Positions 52,848 through 62,280 of a stretch of DNA of 64,000 bases are shown here, one piece after another. The position numbers and the translations under genes are program-made. The DNA lies in NCBI RefSeq assembly GCF_900115125.1, contig NZ_FOVJ01000001.1, forward strand, positions 467,852 to 531,851. The letters run 5' to 3'. The notes below the pieces were generated by a model. The model had not been told where the DNA came from, made no database searches, and saw only the letters and a program-made list of their open reading frames with translations. Source of the DNA: Nitrosospira briensis. GTDB lineage: Bacteria > Pseudomonadota > Gammaproteobacteria > Burkholderiales > Nitrosomonadaceae. The first letter of the stretch is position 1; each line of letters begins with the position of its first letter.

Positions 52848-53161
52848 TCATCTCTGGCGAAGCAGGACGAAGGGCGGTTCGCCTGTACCCCGTTCAATTA
52901 ACTTCCCTTGGCCATACTGAACCACGCGATCGTTTTTGAGAATTACGGCGTAGTGGACGCGTTCAACATTAAGCCAACCATCGATTTGACGATCCACGTA
53001 ATGCAGCGCTTCATAGTCACCGCTCCGTTGAAAGCCATCTGGATTCCCAATGGTATTTATGACCTCTGCCCTTGACAGACCTTCGCGCAGCGCGGTGGTC
53101 TTTCCTGTGGCGCACGAGGCCAGGACCAGTGTGCAGCTAGAGCAAGAACAAACCGCTTCAA
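52848..53161 (-). pseudogene. Small OmlA/SmpA-like lipoprotein gene with a 2-bp frameshift in the signal peptide
   Basis: Read on the minus strand, TTG at 53161 (GGAAGAAG just upstream) encodes MKRFVLALAA. A CA dinucleotide at 53130-53131 then breaks the frame. The other frame continues LVLASCATGKTTALREGLSR and EVINTIGNPDGFQRSGDYEA to a TGA at 52848-52850. Without the extra CA the result is a textbook lipoprotein: basic start, hydrophobic core and LASC lipobox, with a roughly 80-residue BamE/OmlA-like mature part ending VHYAVILKNDRVVQYGQGK. Either a recent pseudogene, a phase-variable CA repeat, or a sequencing error. Confidence 0.72.
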
Positions 53162-53667
53162 TATCTTCTTCCGTCGTAATAACAAACGCCGAGCAAAATA
53201 TCAGATATGACTTGTTTCTGCTAAATCAAGCGGCGCTTTTCTGTGCAGGAAATAGAAGGATCCCAAAACACTGCGGTGATGCCTGGCGTGGCGATAACAC
53301 GATGATCGTCATGGAGAAGGGCCTCGAAAAAGGCTTTTTATGCTTTCCGGAGATCAAGCTTCACTATCTGCTCAGCATGCATTTTTCAGCGGCCTATCAG
53401 AAGGTTTTTATACCTTCCCGGGGTATTGTTGACATATACCCTATACGGGTATATGATTGCTTATCGGCAATCGCAGATGTTTTGGCGAAATGCTCCGGCT
53501 GGTTTGATATCGAAACTGTAAACGTTGAGTGATATATGGCTGTCAAACCCATTAATCTGAAAATCAAGGGTATGAATGCGCGCAACGTTTGAACAGGCGG
53601 GGGCCAGGCCGATAGCAGGTCGAATCAAGTTGAATATTGATAATTTTGATAGGGAGAGCGGATATTC
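53162..53667. other. Region between lipoprotein remnant and copA
   Basis: Carries the copper-responsive promoter (53429-53457). No convincing gene; a plus-strand frame of 160 aa from 53050 to 53532 lies partly opposite the lipoprotein gene and looks like chance. A tiny frame at 53536-53592 encodes MAVKPINLKIKGMNARNV, whose end recalls a metal-binding-domain start without its cysteines; possibly a leader peptide or remnant. Confidence 0.4.
53429..53457 (+). promoter_or_regulatory. copA promoter with CsoR-type operator in the spacer
   Basis: TTGACA at 53429-53434 and TATGAT at 53452-53457 with a 17-bp spacer. The inverted repeat ATATACCC (53434-53441) and GGGTATAT (53447-53454) lies across the spacer and touches both hexamers. 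It matches the TACCC...GGGTA form of CsoR operators. A second related block, TACCTTCCCGGGGTA, is at 53411-53425. A csoR gene lies 2.9 kb downstream. Confidence 0.82.
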
Positions 53668-56058
53668 ATGAACTCGCTTGCGCTTAAACAAATCGAGTTG
53701 CCCATCGAAGGCATGACCTGCTCGGCCTGCGCGGCACGCATCGAAAAAAACCTGAATAAGCTGCCCGGCGTTCATGCGGTGGTCAATTTTGCCAACGAAA
53801 AGGCGCGCGTGGAGTTTGATGACGCCGCCATCCGACCTGAAGAGCTGGTTCACTCGATCGAGAAAGCAGGGTTTCACGTTGTTCCGCAATCGGTACAACT
53901 ACAAATCAGCGGGATGACCTGCGCGGCATGCAGCGGGCGTATTGAAAAGGCGTTGGACAAGCTTCCCGGCGTATCCGCGTCCGTCAATTTAGCCACTGAG
54001 ATAGCCCATGTCAGCTTAAGACCCGGAGCGCCTGTCATGGATGACCTGATAGCCGCTGTCGCCAAGGCGGGTTACGGCGCGACCGAGATCAGTGAAGCCA
54101 GCCGCGCCGAGGAAAAGGCCCGGAAACTTGCCGCGTACCATGCGGAGCTTCGCATGTTCTGGATATCAGCTGCGCTTACCTTGCCGATGGTGCTGGAGAT
54201 GGTTCCCATGCTCTGGGGCGATCATGGTGGTTTTCTGCCGCGCTGGCTGCAAATGTTGCTGGCCACTCCCGTGCAGTTCTGGGTGGGCAAGCGCTTTTAT
54301 ATCGCGGGGTGGAACGCATTGCGTGGCGGTGGCGCCAATATGGATGTGCTGATAGCGCTGGGCACCAGCATGGCCTACTTTTTCAGCGCCGTCGTGACCT
54401 TGCTGGCTCTTGACCAGCATGTCTATTTCGAAGCAAGCGCGGCTATTATTACGCTAGTGCTGCTGGGCAAGCTGATGGAAGCGCGTGCAAAGGGCAAGAC
54501 GTCGGCGGCCATTGAGGAACTCATCAAGCTGCAACCTAAAACCGCGAGGGTAGAGCGCGACGGCGAAATCGTCGAGGTAGACGCAAATACTCTCAAGGTG
54601 GGCGATATTTTTATCGTGCGGCCGGGCGAGAATCTGCCTGTGGATGGGATTGTCATTGAAGGCGCATCCGATGTGGATGAAGCGATGTTGACTGGCGAGA
54701 GCCTGCCCGTTGCAAAACGGGTGGGGGCCAAAGTCTATGCGGCAACTTCGAATCAGCAGGGCCGGCTCCGATGCCGTGCCACCAGCGTGGGCGCTCATAC
54801 CCAACTTGCTGCCATCATTCACCTGGTGGAAGAAGCCCAGGGCTCCAAGGCCCCCATCCAACGGCAGGCGGACGTCATTTCGGGAATATTCGTGCCGGTC
54901 GTGGTGGTCATCAGCGTGCTGACACTGGTCGTTACGTGGTGGCTCGCAAGCGACTTTGTTCCGGCTCTCATCAACGCCGTGGCGGTTTTGGTCATTGCCT
55001 GCCCCTGCGCGTTGGGGCTGGCTACGCCGACTGCAATCATGGTTGGAACAGGGCGTGGGGCGCAGGCGGGTGTGCTGGTGAAAAATGCCGCTGCGCTGGA
55101 GCAGGCGGAAAAAATTCAGGTTCTGATCGTGGATAAAACCGGCACGCTCACGGAGGGCAAGCCGGCGGTAACGGATATTGTCCCCCTGGGAGCGATGACG
55201 GAGCGGGCCTTGATGCAAGTGGCCGCAACACTTGAGCAAGGCTCGGAGCATCCCCTTGCAAAAGCGGTAATGGAGCGTGCCGCGGCCATGAATATCAGGC
55301 CGCAGGCCATAAGCGACTTTTCCGCCATTACCGGCAGCGGAATTGCTGCCCGGGTGGATGACGTTGAATACATTTTGGGTTCCCCAAGATTTCTGCGGGA
55401 GCGCGGCGCTGAGGTTAATGAAAGCCTCGCTGATCTCCAGGACGAAGGTAAAACCGTCGTAGGCGTGGCAATCTTATCCATGGAAACTCCAAAGGTGCTT
55501 GGCTATCTTGCCATTGCCGATCGATTGCGCGGTACTTCGGCGCAGGCAGTGAAGCGACTGCAATCGATGGGGATCGAAGTGGTGATGCTGACGGGTGATA
55601 ACGCCGCCACTGCTTCAGCCATTGCCCTGCAAGCGGGCATTACCGCTTATCGAGCTGAGGTGGCGCCACAGGATAAGGCTGCTGAAGTGGGAAAAATGAA
55701 GGCCGAGGGTAAATTTACGGGCATGGTGGGCGATGGCATTAACGATGCTCCGGCGCTGGCTGCGGCGGATGTGAGCTTCGCAATCGGCGCAGGCTCCGAC
55801 GTGGCGATAGAAGCTGCCGACATTACCCTCATGCGTGACGACTTGATGAGCGTGGCCGACGCCATCTCACTCTCGCGCGCAACGCTGGGGAAAATCCGCC
55901 AGAATCTTTTCTTTGCCTTCATCTATAACGTGCTTGGCATACCGCTGGCGGCAATAGGCTTGCTTAATCCGGTTATTGCAGGAGGGGCAATGGCAATGAG
56001 TTCGGTATCGGTAGTCAGTAATTCATTGTTGCTGAAGCGCTGGCGGGCAGGCGGCTGA
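53668..56058 (+). CDS. copA: Copper-exporting P-type ATPase CopA
   Basis: 796 aa. Two N-terminal HMA domains carry [13 protein letters not shown] (about 14-26) and [13 protein letters not shown] (about 81-93). Eight membrane helices include the ion-site [13 protein letters not shown]. The actuator TGES, phosphorylation DKTGTLTEG, nucleotide-binding SEHPLAKAV and hinge [10 protein letters not shown] motifs are all intact. It exports Cu(I) to the periplasm. It is followed by a chaperone and CsoR genes and led by a CsoR-type operator: a self-contained copper-resistance locus. Confidence 0.97.
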   Translation: MNSLALKQIELPIEGMTCSACAARIEKNLNKLPGVHAVVNFANEKARVEFDDAAIRPEELVHSIEKAGFHVVPQSVQLQISGMTCAACSGRIEKALDKLPGVSASVNLATEIAHVSLRPGAPVMDDLIAAVAKAGYGATEISEASRAEEKARKLAAYHAELRMFWISAALTLPMVLEMVPMLWGDHGGFLPRWLQMLLATPVQFWVGKRFYIAGWNALRGGGANMDVLIALGTSMAYFFSAVVTLLALDQHVYFEASAAIITLVLLGKLMEARAKGKTSAAIEELIKLQPKTARVERDGEIVEVDANTLKVGDIFIVRPGENLPVDGIVIEGASDVDEAMLTGESLPVAKRVGAKVYAATSNQQGRLRCRATSVGAHTQLAAIIHLVEEAQGSKAPIQRQADVISGIFVPVVVVISVLTLVVTWWLASDFVPALINAVAVLVIACPCALGLATPTAIMVGTGRGAQAGVLVKNAAALEQAEKIQVLIVDKTGTLTEGKPAVTDIVPLGAMTERALMQVAATLEQGSEHPLAKAVMERAAAMNIRPQAISDFSAITGSGIAARVDDVEYILGSPRFLRERGAEVNESLADLQDEGKTVVGVAILSMETPKVLGYLAIADRLRGTSAQAVKRLQSMGIEVVMLTGDNAATASAIALQAGITAYRAEVAPQDKAAEVGKMKAEGKFTGMVGDGINDAPALAAADVSFAIGAGSDVAIEAADITLMRDDLMSVADAISLSRATLGKIRQNLFFAFIYNVLGIPLAAIGLLNPVIAGGAMAMSSVSVVSNSLLLKRWRAGG

Positions 56059-56091
56059 TTTGCCGGTAACTTGACGAAAAGGAGTTTTGAA

Positions 56092-56301
56092 ATGCGAACA
56101 GAAGTTATGAAAATTGAGGGAATGAATTGCATGGGTTGCGTAAATAAGGTGAAAACCGCGCTGGAAAACATTACAGGAATGACGCGTGCCGATGTTTCGC
56201 TGGAACAGAAGCAGGTGACAATTCAGTACGATGAAAGCGATGCCGCCCCGGAACAGCTTAGGCAAGCCATCAGGAATGCAGGTTTTCAACCCACAGGCTG
56301 A
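56092..56301 (+). CDS. copZ: Copper chaperone CopZ-like (HMA domain)
   Basis: 69 aa from the ATG at 56092 (AAGGAG 7-8 nt upstream). One ferredoxin-like HMA domain; the metal motif is GMNCMGC, with Asn in place of the usual Thr before the first Cys. It starts 33 bp after copA and presumably delivers Cu(I) to it. Confidence 0.92.
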   Translation: MRTEVMKIEGMNCMGCVNKVKTALENITGMTRADVSLEQKQVTIQYDESDAAPEQLRQAIRNAGFQPTG

Positions 56302-56382
56302 TCGATTTCCGCTTTTTGTTAATTTCTATTAATTCAAATGATAAGAGTGTTTAGTTGAAGAATAACATTAAGGATTCTGATT

Positions 56383-56694
56383 TTGAAGTCGCCGAGTAGC
56401 AAGAAACCATGCCATGAGCCTCAGACCGTGGTGCAACCGGATAAGGAAGCCCTGATCCGGCGCCTCAACCGCATCGAGGGCCAGGTTCGCGGAGTCAACA
56501 AGATGATATCGGAGGACCGTTATTGCGTTGATATCCTGAACCAGGTCTCCGCGCTGCAGTCCGCGCTGGACGCCGTCGCCATGCTGTTATTGGAGAATCA
56601 TACCCACGGTTGCATGCAGAGTGCCATCCAGTCCGGCCAAGGTGATGAGGCTATTGATGAGCTGATGACGGTAGTGCGAAAATTTGCGCGATAG
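56383..56694 (+). CDS. csoR: CsoR-family copper-sensing repressor
   Basis: 103 aa from a TTG start (AAGGA 8 nt upstream). The DUF156 core begins RRLNRIEGQVRGVNKMISED. The Cu(I) ligands are C48, H73 and C77, spaced exactly as C36-H61-C65 in the reference CsoR. The apo-form binds the operator ahead of copA; Cu(I) releases it. Third gene of the copper operon, probably autoregulated. Confidence 0.92.
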   Translation: MKSPSSKKPCHEPQTVVQPDKEALIRRLNRIEGQVRGVNKMISEDRYCVDILNQVSALQSALDAVAMLLLENHTHGCMQSAIQSGQGDEAIDELMTVVRKFAR

Positions 56695-56744
56695 CAGGGC
56701 CGGCATTTCGACACTTTGCCGACTTCCTATTATAAAGGTCCGCT

Positions 56745-57476
56745 ATGAGACGTTTTATTCTGATTGCATGCCTGTTTTTTGCGGCGCCTGCCCTTGCCGC
56801 CGATATTTCCCCGGTTGACGCTCCCGACACGATAGCCGAGCGGGTAAAAGCCTGTACTACCTGCCACGGCCCCGAGGATAAAGCGGGGCGAGATGCGTAC
56901 TACCCGCGTATCGCGGGTAAACCGGAAGGCTATCTTTTCAACCAGTTACGCAACTTTCGAGATGGGCGGCGTCACTACCGGCCCATGGCCTTTCTGTTGA
57001 AAGACTTGCCGGATGAATACCTTCGGGAGATGGCTCGCCATTTTGCTTCGCTGAATCAAGCCTTTCCCCCGCCCGAGCGCCTGGCCTCCTCACCGGGCGA
57101 AGTCGAGTTGGCCCGTAAACTTATCGACCGCGGTGATCCCGCACGGAAGATCCCTGCCTGCATTGAGTGCCATGGTAAAGACCTGATGGGAACGGCGCCT
57201 TTTATTCCAGGGCTGCTGGGCCTGCCCCGCGTTTACATAATCGCTCAGTTCGGCAACTGGCAGCACGGAGCGCTGATGCGTGGACAGACCCCCGATTGCA
57301 TGTCCGAGATTGCCAAACGGCTTACTACCAGCGAGGTAAGCGCCATCGGGGCCTGGTTGGCTGCGCAGCCTGTTTCCGAGTCCCTGTCAAGGCGATCCGG
57401 CCAGGTAGCAACACTTTCTCCTGAACTGGCGAGGCGCTGCGCCAGTGTGTTCCTGCAACCGGAAGTTCCGCAATGA
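56745..57476 (+). CDS. Periplasmic dihaem cytochrome c (c4-like)
   Basis: 243 aa. Signal peptide to about residue 19 (APALAAD). Two class I haem domains with CTTCHG (about 37-42) and CIECHG (about 139-144); candidate Met ligands in RPMAFLL and HGALMRGQ. The c4-type tandem arrangement and the segment GKPEGYLFNQLRNFRDGRRH fit the family. It carries electrons in the periplasm, possibly to the triheme partner encoded next with a 4-bp overlap. Confidence 0.9.
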   Translation: MRRFILIACLFFAAPALAADISPVDAPDTIAERVKACTTCHGPEDKAGRDAYYPRIAGKPEGYLFNQLRNFRDGRRHYRPMAFLLKDLPDEYLREMARHFASLNQAFPPPERLASSPGEVELARKLIDRGDPARKIPACIECHGKDLMGTAPFIPGLLGLPRVYIIAQFGNWQHGALMRGQTPDCMSEIAKRLTTSEVSAIGAWLAAQPVSESLSRRSGQVATLSPELARRCASVFLQPEVPQ

Positions 57477-58786
57477 AGCGCGTGAAACACATAGCCATCG
57501 CAACTGTCTTTGCCATATTCGCCGGTCTCGGCGTGCTCCTTGCACCACTGGGCCCACAGGTGATCAGCGCAGAACAGATGCCGGCAAAGACGGGGGATGC
57601 GGAGACATCGCAGGCACAGCAAACCCAGCAGACGCGGCAAATGCGGGGAGCCTATCTCGCGCAGGCAGGCAATTGCAGGGGATGCCATACGGCACAAGGG
57701 GGCTTGCCTTATTCCGGCGGGCATATCCTTGCTACGTCTATCGGCATATTTGTTACGCCAAATATCACGCTCGATCAGGAGACCGGTATTGGGCTCTGGG
57801 ATGAAGAGGACTTCTGGCGGGCAATGCATCACGGCAAATCCCGTGACGGCAGTCCTTTATACCCCGCATTTCCGTATACCGATTACACTAAGGTGACCCG
57901 TGAGGATACTGATGCTATTTTCGCTTACCTGAAGTCCTTGCCCCCTGTCGAGCAACGTAATCCCCCACACCAGATCAATTTTCCTTTTAACTTCCGCCCG
58001 CTCCTGTACCTCTGGCGCGCCCTTTATTTTACAGACGGTGTTTATCAGCCTGACGCTGTAAAGAGCGATGAATGGAATCGCGGCGCATACCTCGTGCAGG
58101 GACTCGGACACTGCAATGCCTGCCACACTACCCGCAATCCGCTCGGCGCAAGCCAGGGGGATAGTCTGGGAGGGGGGCAAATCATGGGCTCGAACTGGTA
58201 CGCGCCCTCCCTGACCTCTCTTCAGGAGGCTAGTACCGTTGACTGGGCACTCAACGATATTGTCCAAATACTAACGACAGGCCTTTCATCTCGCGCAGTC
58301 GCGACAGGTCCGATGGCGGATGTGGTCAGCCAAAGCCTTCAGCACCTGACTGCGGGTGACGCGCATGCAATGGCCGTTTACCTGAAGTCATTACCCGAGA
58401 GCGCGCCGTATTCACGGGGGATTGCGCCGGAGCTTACTCAGGAAGTCGACGGGCTGCTCCAGAAAGGAAGCGAAATTTATGAGATTTATTGTCAAGATTG
58501 CCACGGGGAGTTGGGGCAGGGCGCACCTGGTGTTTATCCGCCGCTGGCGGGCAACCGCGGCATAACCCTGGCTTCTCCGATTAACGCGATACGCAGCATT
58601 CTTCATGGAGGCTATGCGCCGGTTACTGCAGCCAATCCACGTCCATATGGCATGCCGCCATTTGCGCAAGTCTTGCGCGATGAAGAGATCGCGCTGGTTT
58701 TATCCTATATCCGTAACGCATGGGGCAACCGTGGCAGCCTCGTGACGGCGGTTCAAGTTGATAGGAGCCGGAAGGGCGTGCAATAA
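57473..58786 (+). CDS. Triheme cytochrome c (alcohol dehydrogenase cytochrome subunit-like)
   Basis: 437 aa with N-terminal signal/anchor (about 8-30). Three CxxCH motifs: CRGCHTAQGG, CNACHTTRNPLG and CQDCHGELGQG. Around them are GGHILATSIGIFVTPNITLD and FWRAMHHGKSRDGSPLYPAF, the classic features of the membrane cytochrome subunit of gluconate/alcohol dehydrogenases. No dehydrogenase large subunit is nearby, so it likely works as an electron carrier for another system. ATGA overlap with the c4-like gene. Confidence 0.9.
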   Translation: MKRVKHIAIATVFAIFAGLGVLLAPLGPQVISAEQMPAKTGDAETSQAQQTQQTRQMRGAYLAQAGNCRGCHTAQGGLPYSGGHILATSIGIFVTPNITLDQETGIGLWDEEDFWRAMHHGKSRDGSPLYPAFPYTDYTKVTREDTDAIFAYLKSLPPVEQRNPPHQINFPFNFRPLLYLWRALYFTDGVYQPDAVKSDEWNRGAYLVQGLGHCNACHTTRNPLGASQGDSLGGGQIMGSNWYAPSLTSLQEASTVDWALNDIVQILTTGLSSRAVATGPMADVVSQSLQHLTAGDAHAMAVYLKSLPESAPYSRGIAPELTQEVDGLLQKGSEIYEIYCQDCHGELGQGAPGVYPPLAGNRGITLASPINAIRSILHGGYAPVTAANPRPYGMPPFAQVLRDEEIALVLSYIRNAWGNRGSLVTAVQVDRSRKGVQ

Positions 58787-58992
58787 AACGTGGGTCAAGC
58801 ATGAGCAGAACGTACTCCAGCTTTTTCTCCTATGTATGCTTCCGAACGGAGCAACGTACTTTTCCTCTCTATGATCATCGTCCATCTCTGATTTTATCTT
58901 TAATAGCGGAGACAAGAACCCAAAGACATGAATGGCTGACCGATCAATCGCCTGTCAGAGGGAGATTTTCAAAGTGTTCGATAAGGAGATTC

Positions 58993-59436
58993 ATGATGGC
59001 TTCAGATAGAGAAAAAAAAGGTGATGACCGGAGCAGTGGGGGCAAGCGTGGCTTTGCTTCAATGGATCAGGACAAGCAGCGTGAAATAGCCAGTAAAGGG
59101 GGCAAAGCAGCCCACGAGAAGGGCACGGCGCACGAATTTGATTCAGAAGAAGCTCGTGAAGCTGGCAGCAAGGGTGGCAAGGCCGCTCATGAAAAAGGCA
59201 CTGCACACGAGTTTGATTCGGACGAAGCGCGCCGTGCCGGCAGCAAAGGTGGAAAGGCCGCTCATGAGAAAGGCACTGCTCACCAGTTTGATTCCGAAGA
59301 GGCTCGGGAAGCTGGTCGAAAGGGAGGAGAATCTCGTGGAAGTGGCTCGTCTGATGACAAATCCTCGCATTCAAGCAAAGGTGGAACATCAGGCCAGCAT
59401 GCCAAGGCGGGCAGCCAAAGCCATAAACATAAATAG
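58993..59436 (+). CDS. KGG-repeat stress-induced protein
   Basis: 147 aa from the ATG at 58993 (AAGGAG just upstream). Three near-identical 25-residue units SKGGKAAHEKGTAHEFDSEE-AREAG (about 33-107) follow GKRGFASMDQDKQREIASKG. The C-terminal part is Ser/Gly/His/Lys-rich. KGG (con-10-like, YciG-type) proteins are hydrophilic and linked to desiccation or general stress. Typical bacterial forms have one or two units, so three with 75-bp DNA repeats is expanded. Confidence 0.88.
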   Translation: MMASDREKKGDDRSSGGKRGFASMDQDKQREIASKGGKAAHEKGTAHEFDSEEAREAGSKGGKAAHEKGTAHEFDSDEARRAGSKGGKAAHEKGTAHQFDSEEAREAGRKGGESRGSGSSDDKSSHSSKGGTSGQHAKAGSQSHKHK

Positions 59437-59479
59437 CGGTTCAGCATGACGGCGAGCCGGCTGCCCGGCTCGTTATCAT

Positions 59480-60343
59480 TCATAGCTTTGCCACCAGGGC
59501 CTGGGCATCGAACGGCGCCTTCACTTTCACATCGTTATCAAAGTAGCAATAGACGTCGCGCGGCCGGTGCGACAGCTTGGACTGCGCCGAGATGAGATGT
59601 GCGTCGGCCGGTTGGAAACCCGCGCGCCAAGCCTGAATTCTTGATGCCCAGCGCGTCAATGCTTCGTCGGTATAGCCGCTCGCATAAATTTCCTTGTCGC
59701 CATGAAGACGGAGATAGAGAAAATCCGCTGTGACGTCTTCCCGGTAAGGCCATTTACCTGCCGTGTCCGCGACGACCAAGGCAATGTTATGGTCGCGCAG
59801 CAGTTGCACGAAAGATTCATCAATGAAACTTTCATGCCGTATCTCGATCGCGTGGCGCAGTGTACGTATCGCATCGATAGCCAGCCGCGCACGGCCCGTC
59901 ATGCGGCCCTCCCGGCGACGAGCAAGACTCAGCGCCTGTTGGGTGTCATGCGGCAAAAGCTCGAAGAAACCCGCCATCAATTCACGGTCATAGCGAAAAC
60001 TTGGAGGAAATTGCCAGAGGATAGGGCCGAGTTTTTCCCGCAGGTTGAACAAGCCCGAGGCAAAGAAATTAGCAAGTGGGCCGTCAATCTCACGCAAGCG
60101 CCGTACATGGGTTATGTAGCGTGCTCCTTTTATGCTGAAAATGAACCCCGGTGGCGTATCGTCATACCAGTGCTGAAAACTCTCCGGTTTCTGGAGAGAG
60201 TAAAACGTTCCATTTATCTCTATTGTCGATAATGCCCTGGAAGCATACTCAAGCTCACGGTTCTGCGGAAGGCCCGCAGGGTAGAAGACTCCACGCCAGG
60301 GGGGATACCGCCAGCCGGAGATGCCGACAAAGGCCGCGCTCAC
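59480..60343 (-). CDS. DUF72 domain-containing protein
   Basis: 287 aa from the GTG at 60343, chosen because it gives the usual start (VSAAFVGISGWRYPPWRGVF) and has GGAG 8 nt upstream; an ATG at 60379 would overlap the cupin gene. TIM-barrel features are YASRALSTIEINGTFYSLQK, FSIKGARYITHVRRL and the C-terminal RDVYCYFDNDVKVKAPFDAQ. The function of DUF72 is unknown. It follows the cupin gene directly. Confidence 0.88.
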   Translation of the reverse strand: MSAAFVGISGWRYPPWRGVFYPAGLPQNRELEYASRALSTIEINGTFYSLQKPESFQHWYDDTPPGFIFSIKGARYITHVRRLREIDGPLANFFASGLFNLREKLGPILWQFPPSFRYDRELMAGFFELLPHDTQQALSLARRREGRMTGRARLAIDAIRTLRHAIEIRHESFIDESFVQLLRDHNIALVVADTAGKWPYREDVTADFLYLRLHGDKEIYASGYTDEALTRWASRIQAWRAGFQPADAHLISAQSKLSHRPRDVYCYFDNDVKVKAPFDAQALVAKL

Positions 60344-60344
60344 C

Positions 60345-60689
60345 CTATCCGCTCCGCCCGGGAGGCAGTTCTTCTCCATCCCCGGTATACGCCGGGGGCA
60401 CATAAAAATTGAGCGTGCGGAGAGGGCAATCGCCGGTGTTGCGTATTTCATGCTGGTCACCACGCTCGATGAGCATGAGCGACCCCTCGCCAAGCCGGTA
60501 GCGCTCGCCGTTCACCGTCGCAATACCGGTTCCCGATAACACGTACAACCACTGGTCAGCGCCGCGATGGCGATTTTCCGCGCCTCCTTCCGCGTCGCCT
60601 GGCGGTAAGACCATTTCCGCTGCTTGGGAGGCCTGATTTCCGAGGACCACGTGAAATCCATTTTCAAACCGCAGGTTCTTCCGTTTCAT
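60345..60689 (-). CDS. Single-domain cupin protein
   Basis: 114 aa. The conserved barrel motif is HRGADQWLYVLSGTGIATVN with the metal-ligand His, and a second His is in ERGDQHEIRNTG. Small bicupin-fold half, possibly a dioxygenase-like or sensor protein; substrate unknown. It ends one base before the DUF72 start, and the pair is likely cotranscribed. Confidence 0.88.
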   Translation of the reverse strand: MKRKNLRFENGFHVVLGNQASQAAEMVLPPGDAEGGAENRHRGADQWLYVLSGTGIATVNGERYRLGEGSLMLIERGDQHEIRNTGDCPLRTLNFYVPPAYTGDGEELPPGRSG

Positions 60690-60833
60690 TTTACGTCCCC
60701 TGCCTTTAGAAAAAATTGGACAACGGAAAAACAGCGCGGTTTCGAGATGAAGGAGCGGGTTGATGGCAACAGCAGGATCGGTAGGCTCAGCTGTGGAGGC
60801 TGAATCTGCCGAGTTGAGAGCCTCGCGATACGA

Positions 60834-61463
60834 TCAGCGCAGAAAAGGTTTCGCGAGCTTGAGATCATCTACAAAGCGCTCATATTCATCATCCTTGTCT
60901 CGCCCGGGCATGCGCAGCAAGAATGAGGGATGGATTGTTATCAGTAGCGATATACCGGTCGCATAGTCACGCAGTTTGCCCCTGTTAATGGTAATCGGCG
61001 TTGCCCGGCCCAGCAGGGAGCGCGCGGCGGTTGCGCCCAGCGCGACCACCAGACGGGGAGTAAGCAATTCGATTTCACGCTTTAGCCAGTCGTAACACGC
61101 AATGATTTCGGAATCGACAGGTTTCTTGTGCATACGACGCTTGCCCCGGGCTTCAAACTTGAAGTGCTTGACGGCGTTGGTGACGTAAACGTCTTCTCGC
61201 GGGATATCGACCGCCGCCAGTGCCCGCTCGAGAAGTTGCCCGGCGGGTCCTACGAATGGGCGGCCAGTTATGTCTTCCCGGTCCCCAGGCTGTTCGCCGA
61301 CCAGCATGATAGGCGCGTGGGATGGACCTTCACCAAATACTGTTTGTGTTGCGTTCTGCCACAAGGGGCAGGCCCGGCAAGCGGCAGCCGCTTTACGCAG
61401 GGCTTCTATCGAGTTTCCTGCCTGCTCCGCAGGATGTGAAGCGTCATCGGTATAAGTTTTCAT
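60834..61463 (-). CDS. UdgX-type uracil-DNA binding/glycosylase (family 4-like)
   Basis: 209 aa. Four FeS-ligand-type Cys are partly visible (CRACPLW near 29). Motif 1 is GEQPGDREDITGRPFVGPAG. The loop KRRMHKKP (K108-H112) matches the KRRIH loop special to UdgX, whose His forms a covalent bond to the abasic site, with Met for Ile. The last motif is ITIHPSFLLR. UdgX proteins tightly bind uracil-DNA. It is the second uracil-directed enzyme here beside the family 5 gene. Confidence 0.9.
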   Translation of the reverse strand: MKTYTDDASHPAEQAGNSIEALRKAAAACRACPLWQNATQTVFGEGPSHAPIMLVGEQPGDREDITGRPFVGPAGQLLERALAAVDIPREDVYVTNAVKHFKFEARGKRRMHKKPVDSEIIACYDWLKREIELLTPRLVVALGATAARSLLGRATPITINRGKLRDYATGISLLITIHPSFLLRMPGRDKDDEYERFVDDLKLAKPFLR

Positions 61464-61617
61464 GGTTTCGCCGGTATGGCTAAAATCTCATAAGCTTTCC
61501 AAAAAGGAAAAACATGTCTGGTCTAAACAGTTTAGTTGCTGGGCGGGAGATCGCCAGTAATGGAGCAGGACGTGATGGAAGGCTCGTCATCACCCATGCA
61601 ATCGCCGTAGCTGATCC

Positions 61618-62280
61618 TCAGCCAATGCCGCGCCCTTTCGGGCGTTCTAGTCGAAAGCTCCGCTGTCCATCGCTGATGAGTCCTGCGGTGGCGCCTCCAT
61701 CATCGAGTTGACGCAGTAGACGAACAAATGTCTCGACGGACTCGGGCAGCGGCGGAGGGGCCGGTGCAGGGGAGACAGAGGCTGGCATGACCGTAATCAA
61801 TACCGGACTCGGAGGATCGCTCACGTCGTGCCGCTGCAGGCGGAATGCGAACAAGTGGCCAGTTTCACCTTGTAGTTCGGCAAACTGCGGCACCACTACC
61901 ACGGCCATATCAGCACAGTCGAGCGCAAACTGGCCAGCTGCTGCTTCGATCGCCCCCATCATTGCATCTCCCGCGCCCAGCAATGTGAAGTTGGGTCCCG
62001 TCACGCCAAAATGGCGCGCAATGGCGCCGCAGGGCGCGTTGGCCAGGCACCACGGAAACAGTTCGGGGCTGGCTAGCGCGGGACCAACCTGGGCTGCATC
62101 AGCCCAGAACTTGACCGAGGTGGCCGCACCGGCATTTGATGACGCCACTATAAGGCAGGTGCGATGTCGCGGTACGCCGGAGTCGAATAATGGCACCAGG
62201 CGAGGGGTAATCGAAGCAATGAGTTCGCGCTCCAGACCCCAGTCCAGCATGGATAGATGGTGCATGTCGAGATATATCAT
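61618..62280 (-). CDS. Ketosynthase-like chain-length factor (truncated, no active-site Cys)
   Basis: 220 aa from the ATG at 62280, whose ATGA overlaps the ketosynthase stop; an ATG at 62289 is in frame. It covers only the N-terminal half of a KS fold: CLIVASSNAGAATSVKFWAD and NFTLLGAGDAMMGAIEAAAG. The position of the catalytic Cys is Gly/Ala here. It then ends in a Pro-rich stretch. This is like the small KS-like partner (chain-length factor) in aryl-polyene-type type II systems. It probably pairs with the adjacent KS. Confidence 0.72.
   Translation of the reverse strand: MIYLDMHHLSMLDWGLERELIASITPRLVPLFDSGVPRHRTCLIVASSNAGAATSVKFWADAAQVGPALASPELFPWCLANAPCGAIARHFGVTGPNFTLLGAGDAMMGAIEAAAGQFALDCADMAVVVVPQFAELQGETGHLFAFRLQRHDVSDPPSPVLITVMPASVSPAPAPPPLPESVETFVRLLRQLDDGGATAGLISDGQRSFRLERPKGRGIG

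Noticed and set aside
53050-53532. Plus-strand frame of 160 aa
   Set aside because: Its first quarter lies opposite the lipoprotein gene, it crosses the copA promoter and operator, and it has no ribosome binding site or domain.
53536-53592. 18-aa frame ending IKGMNARNV as a CopZ relic
   Set aside because: Lacks both cysteines and any downstream continuation; too short to support.
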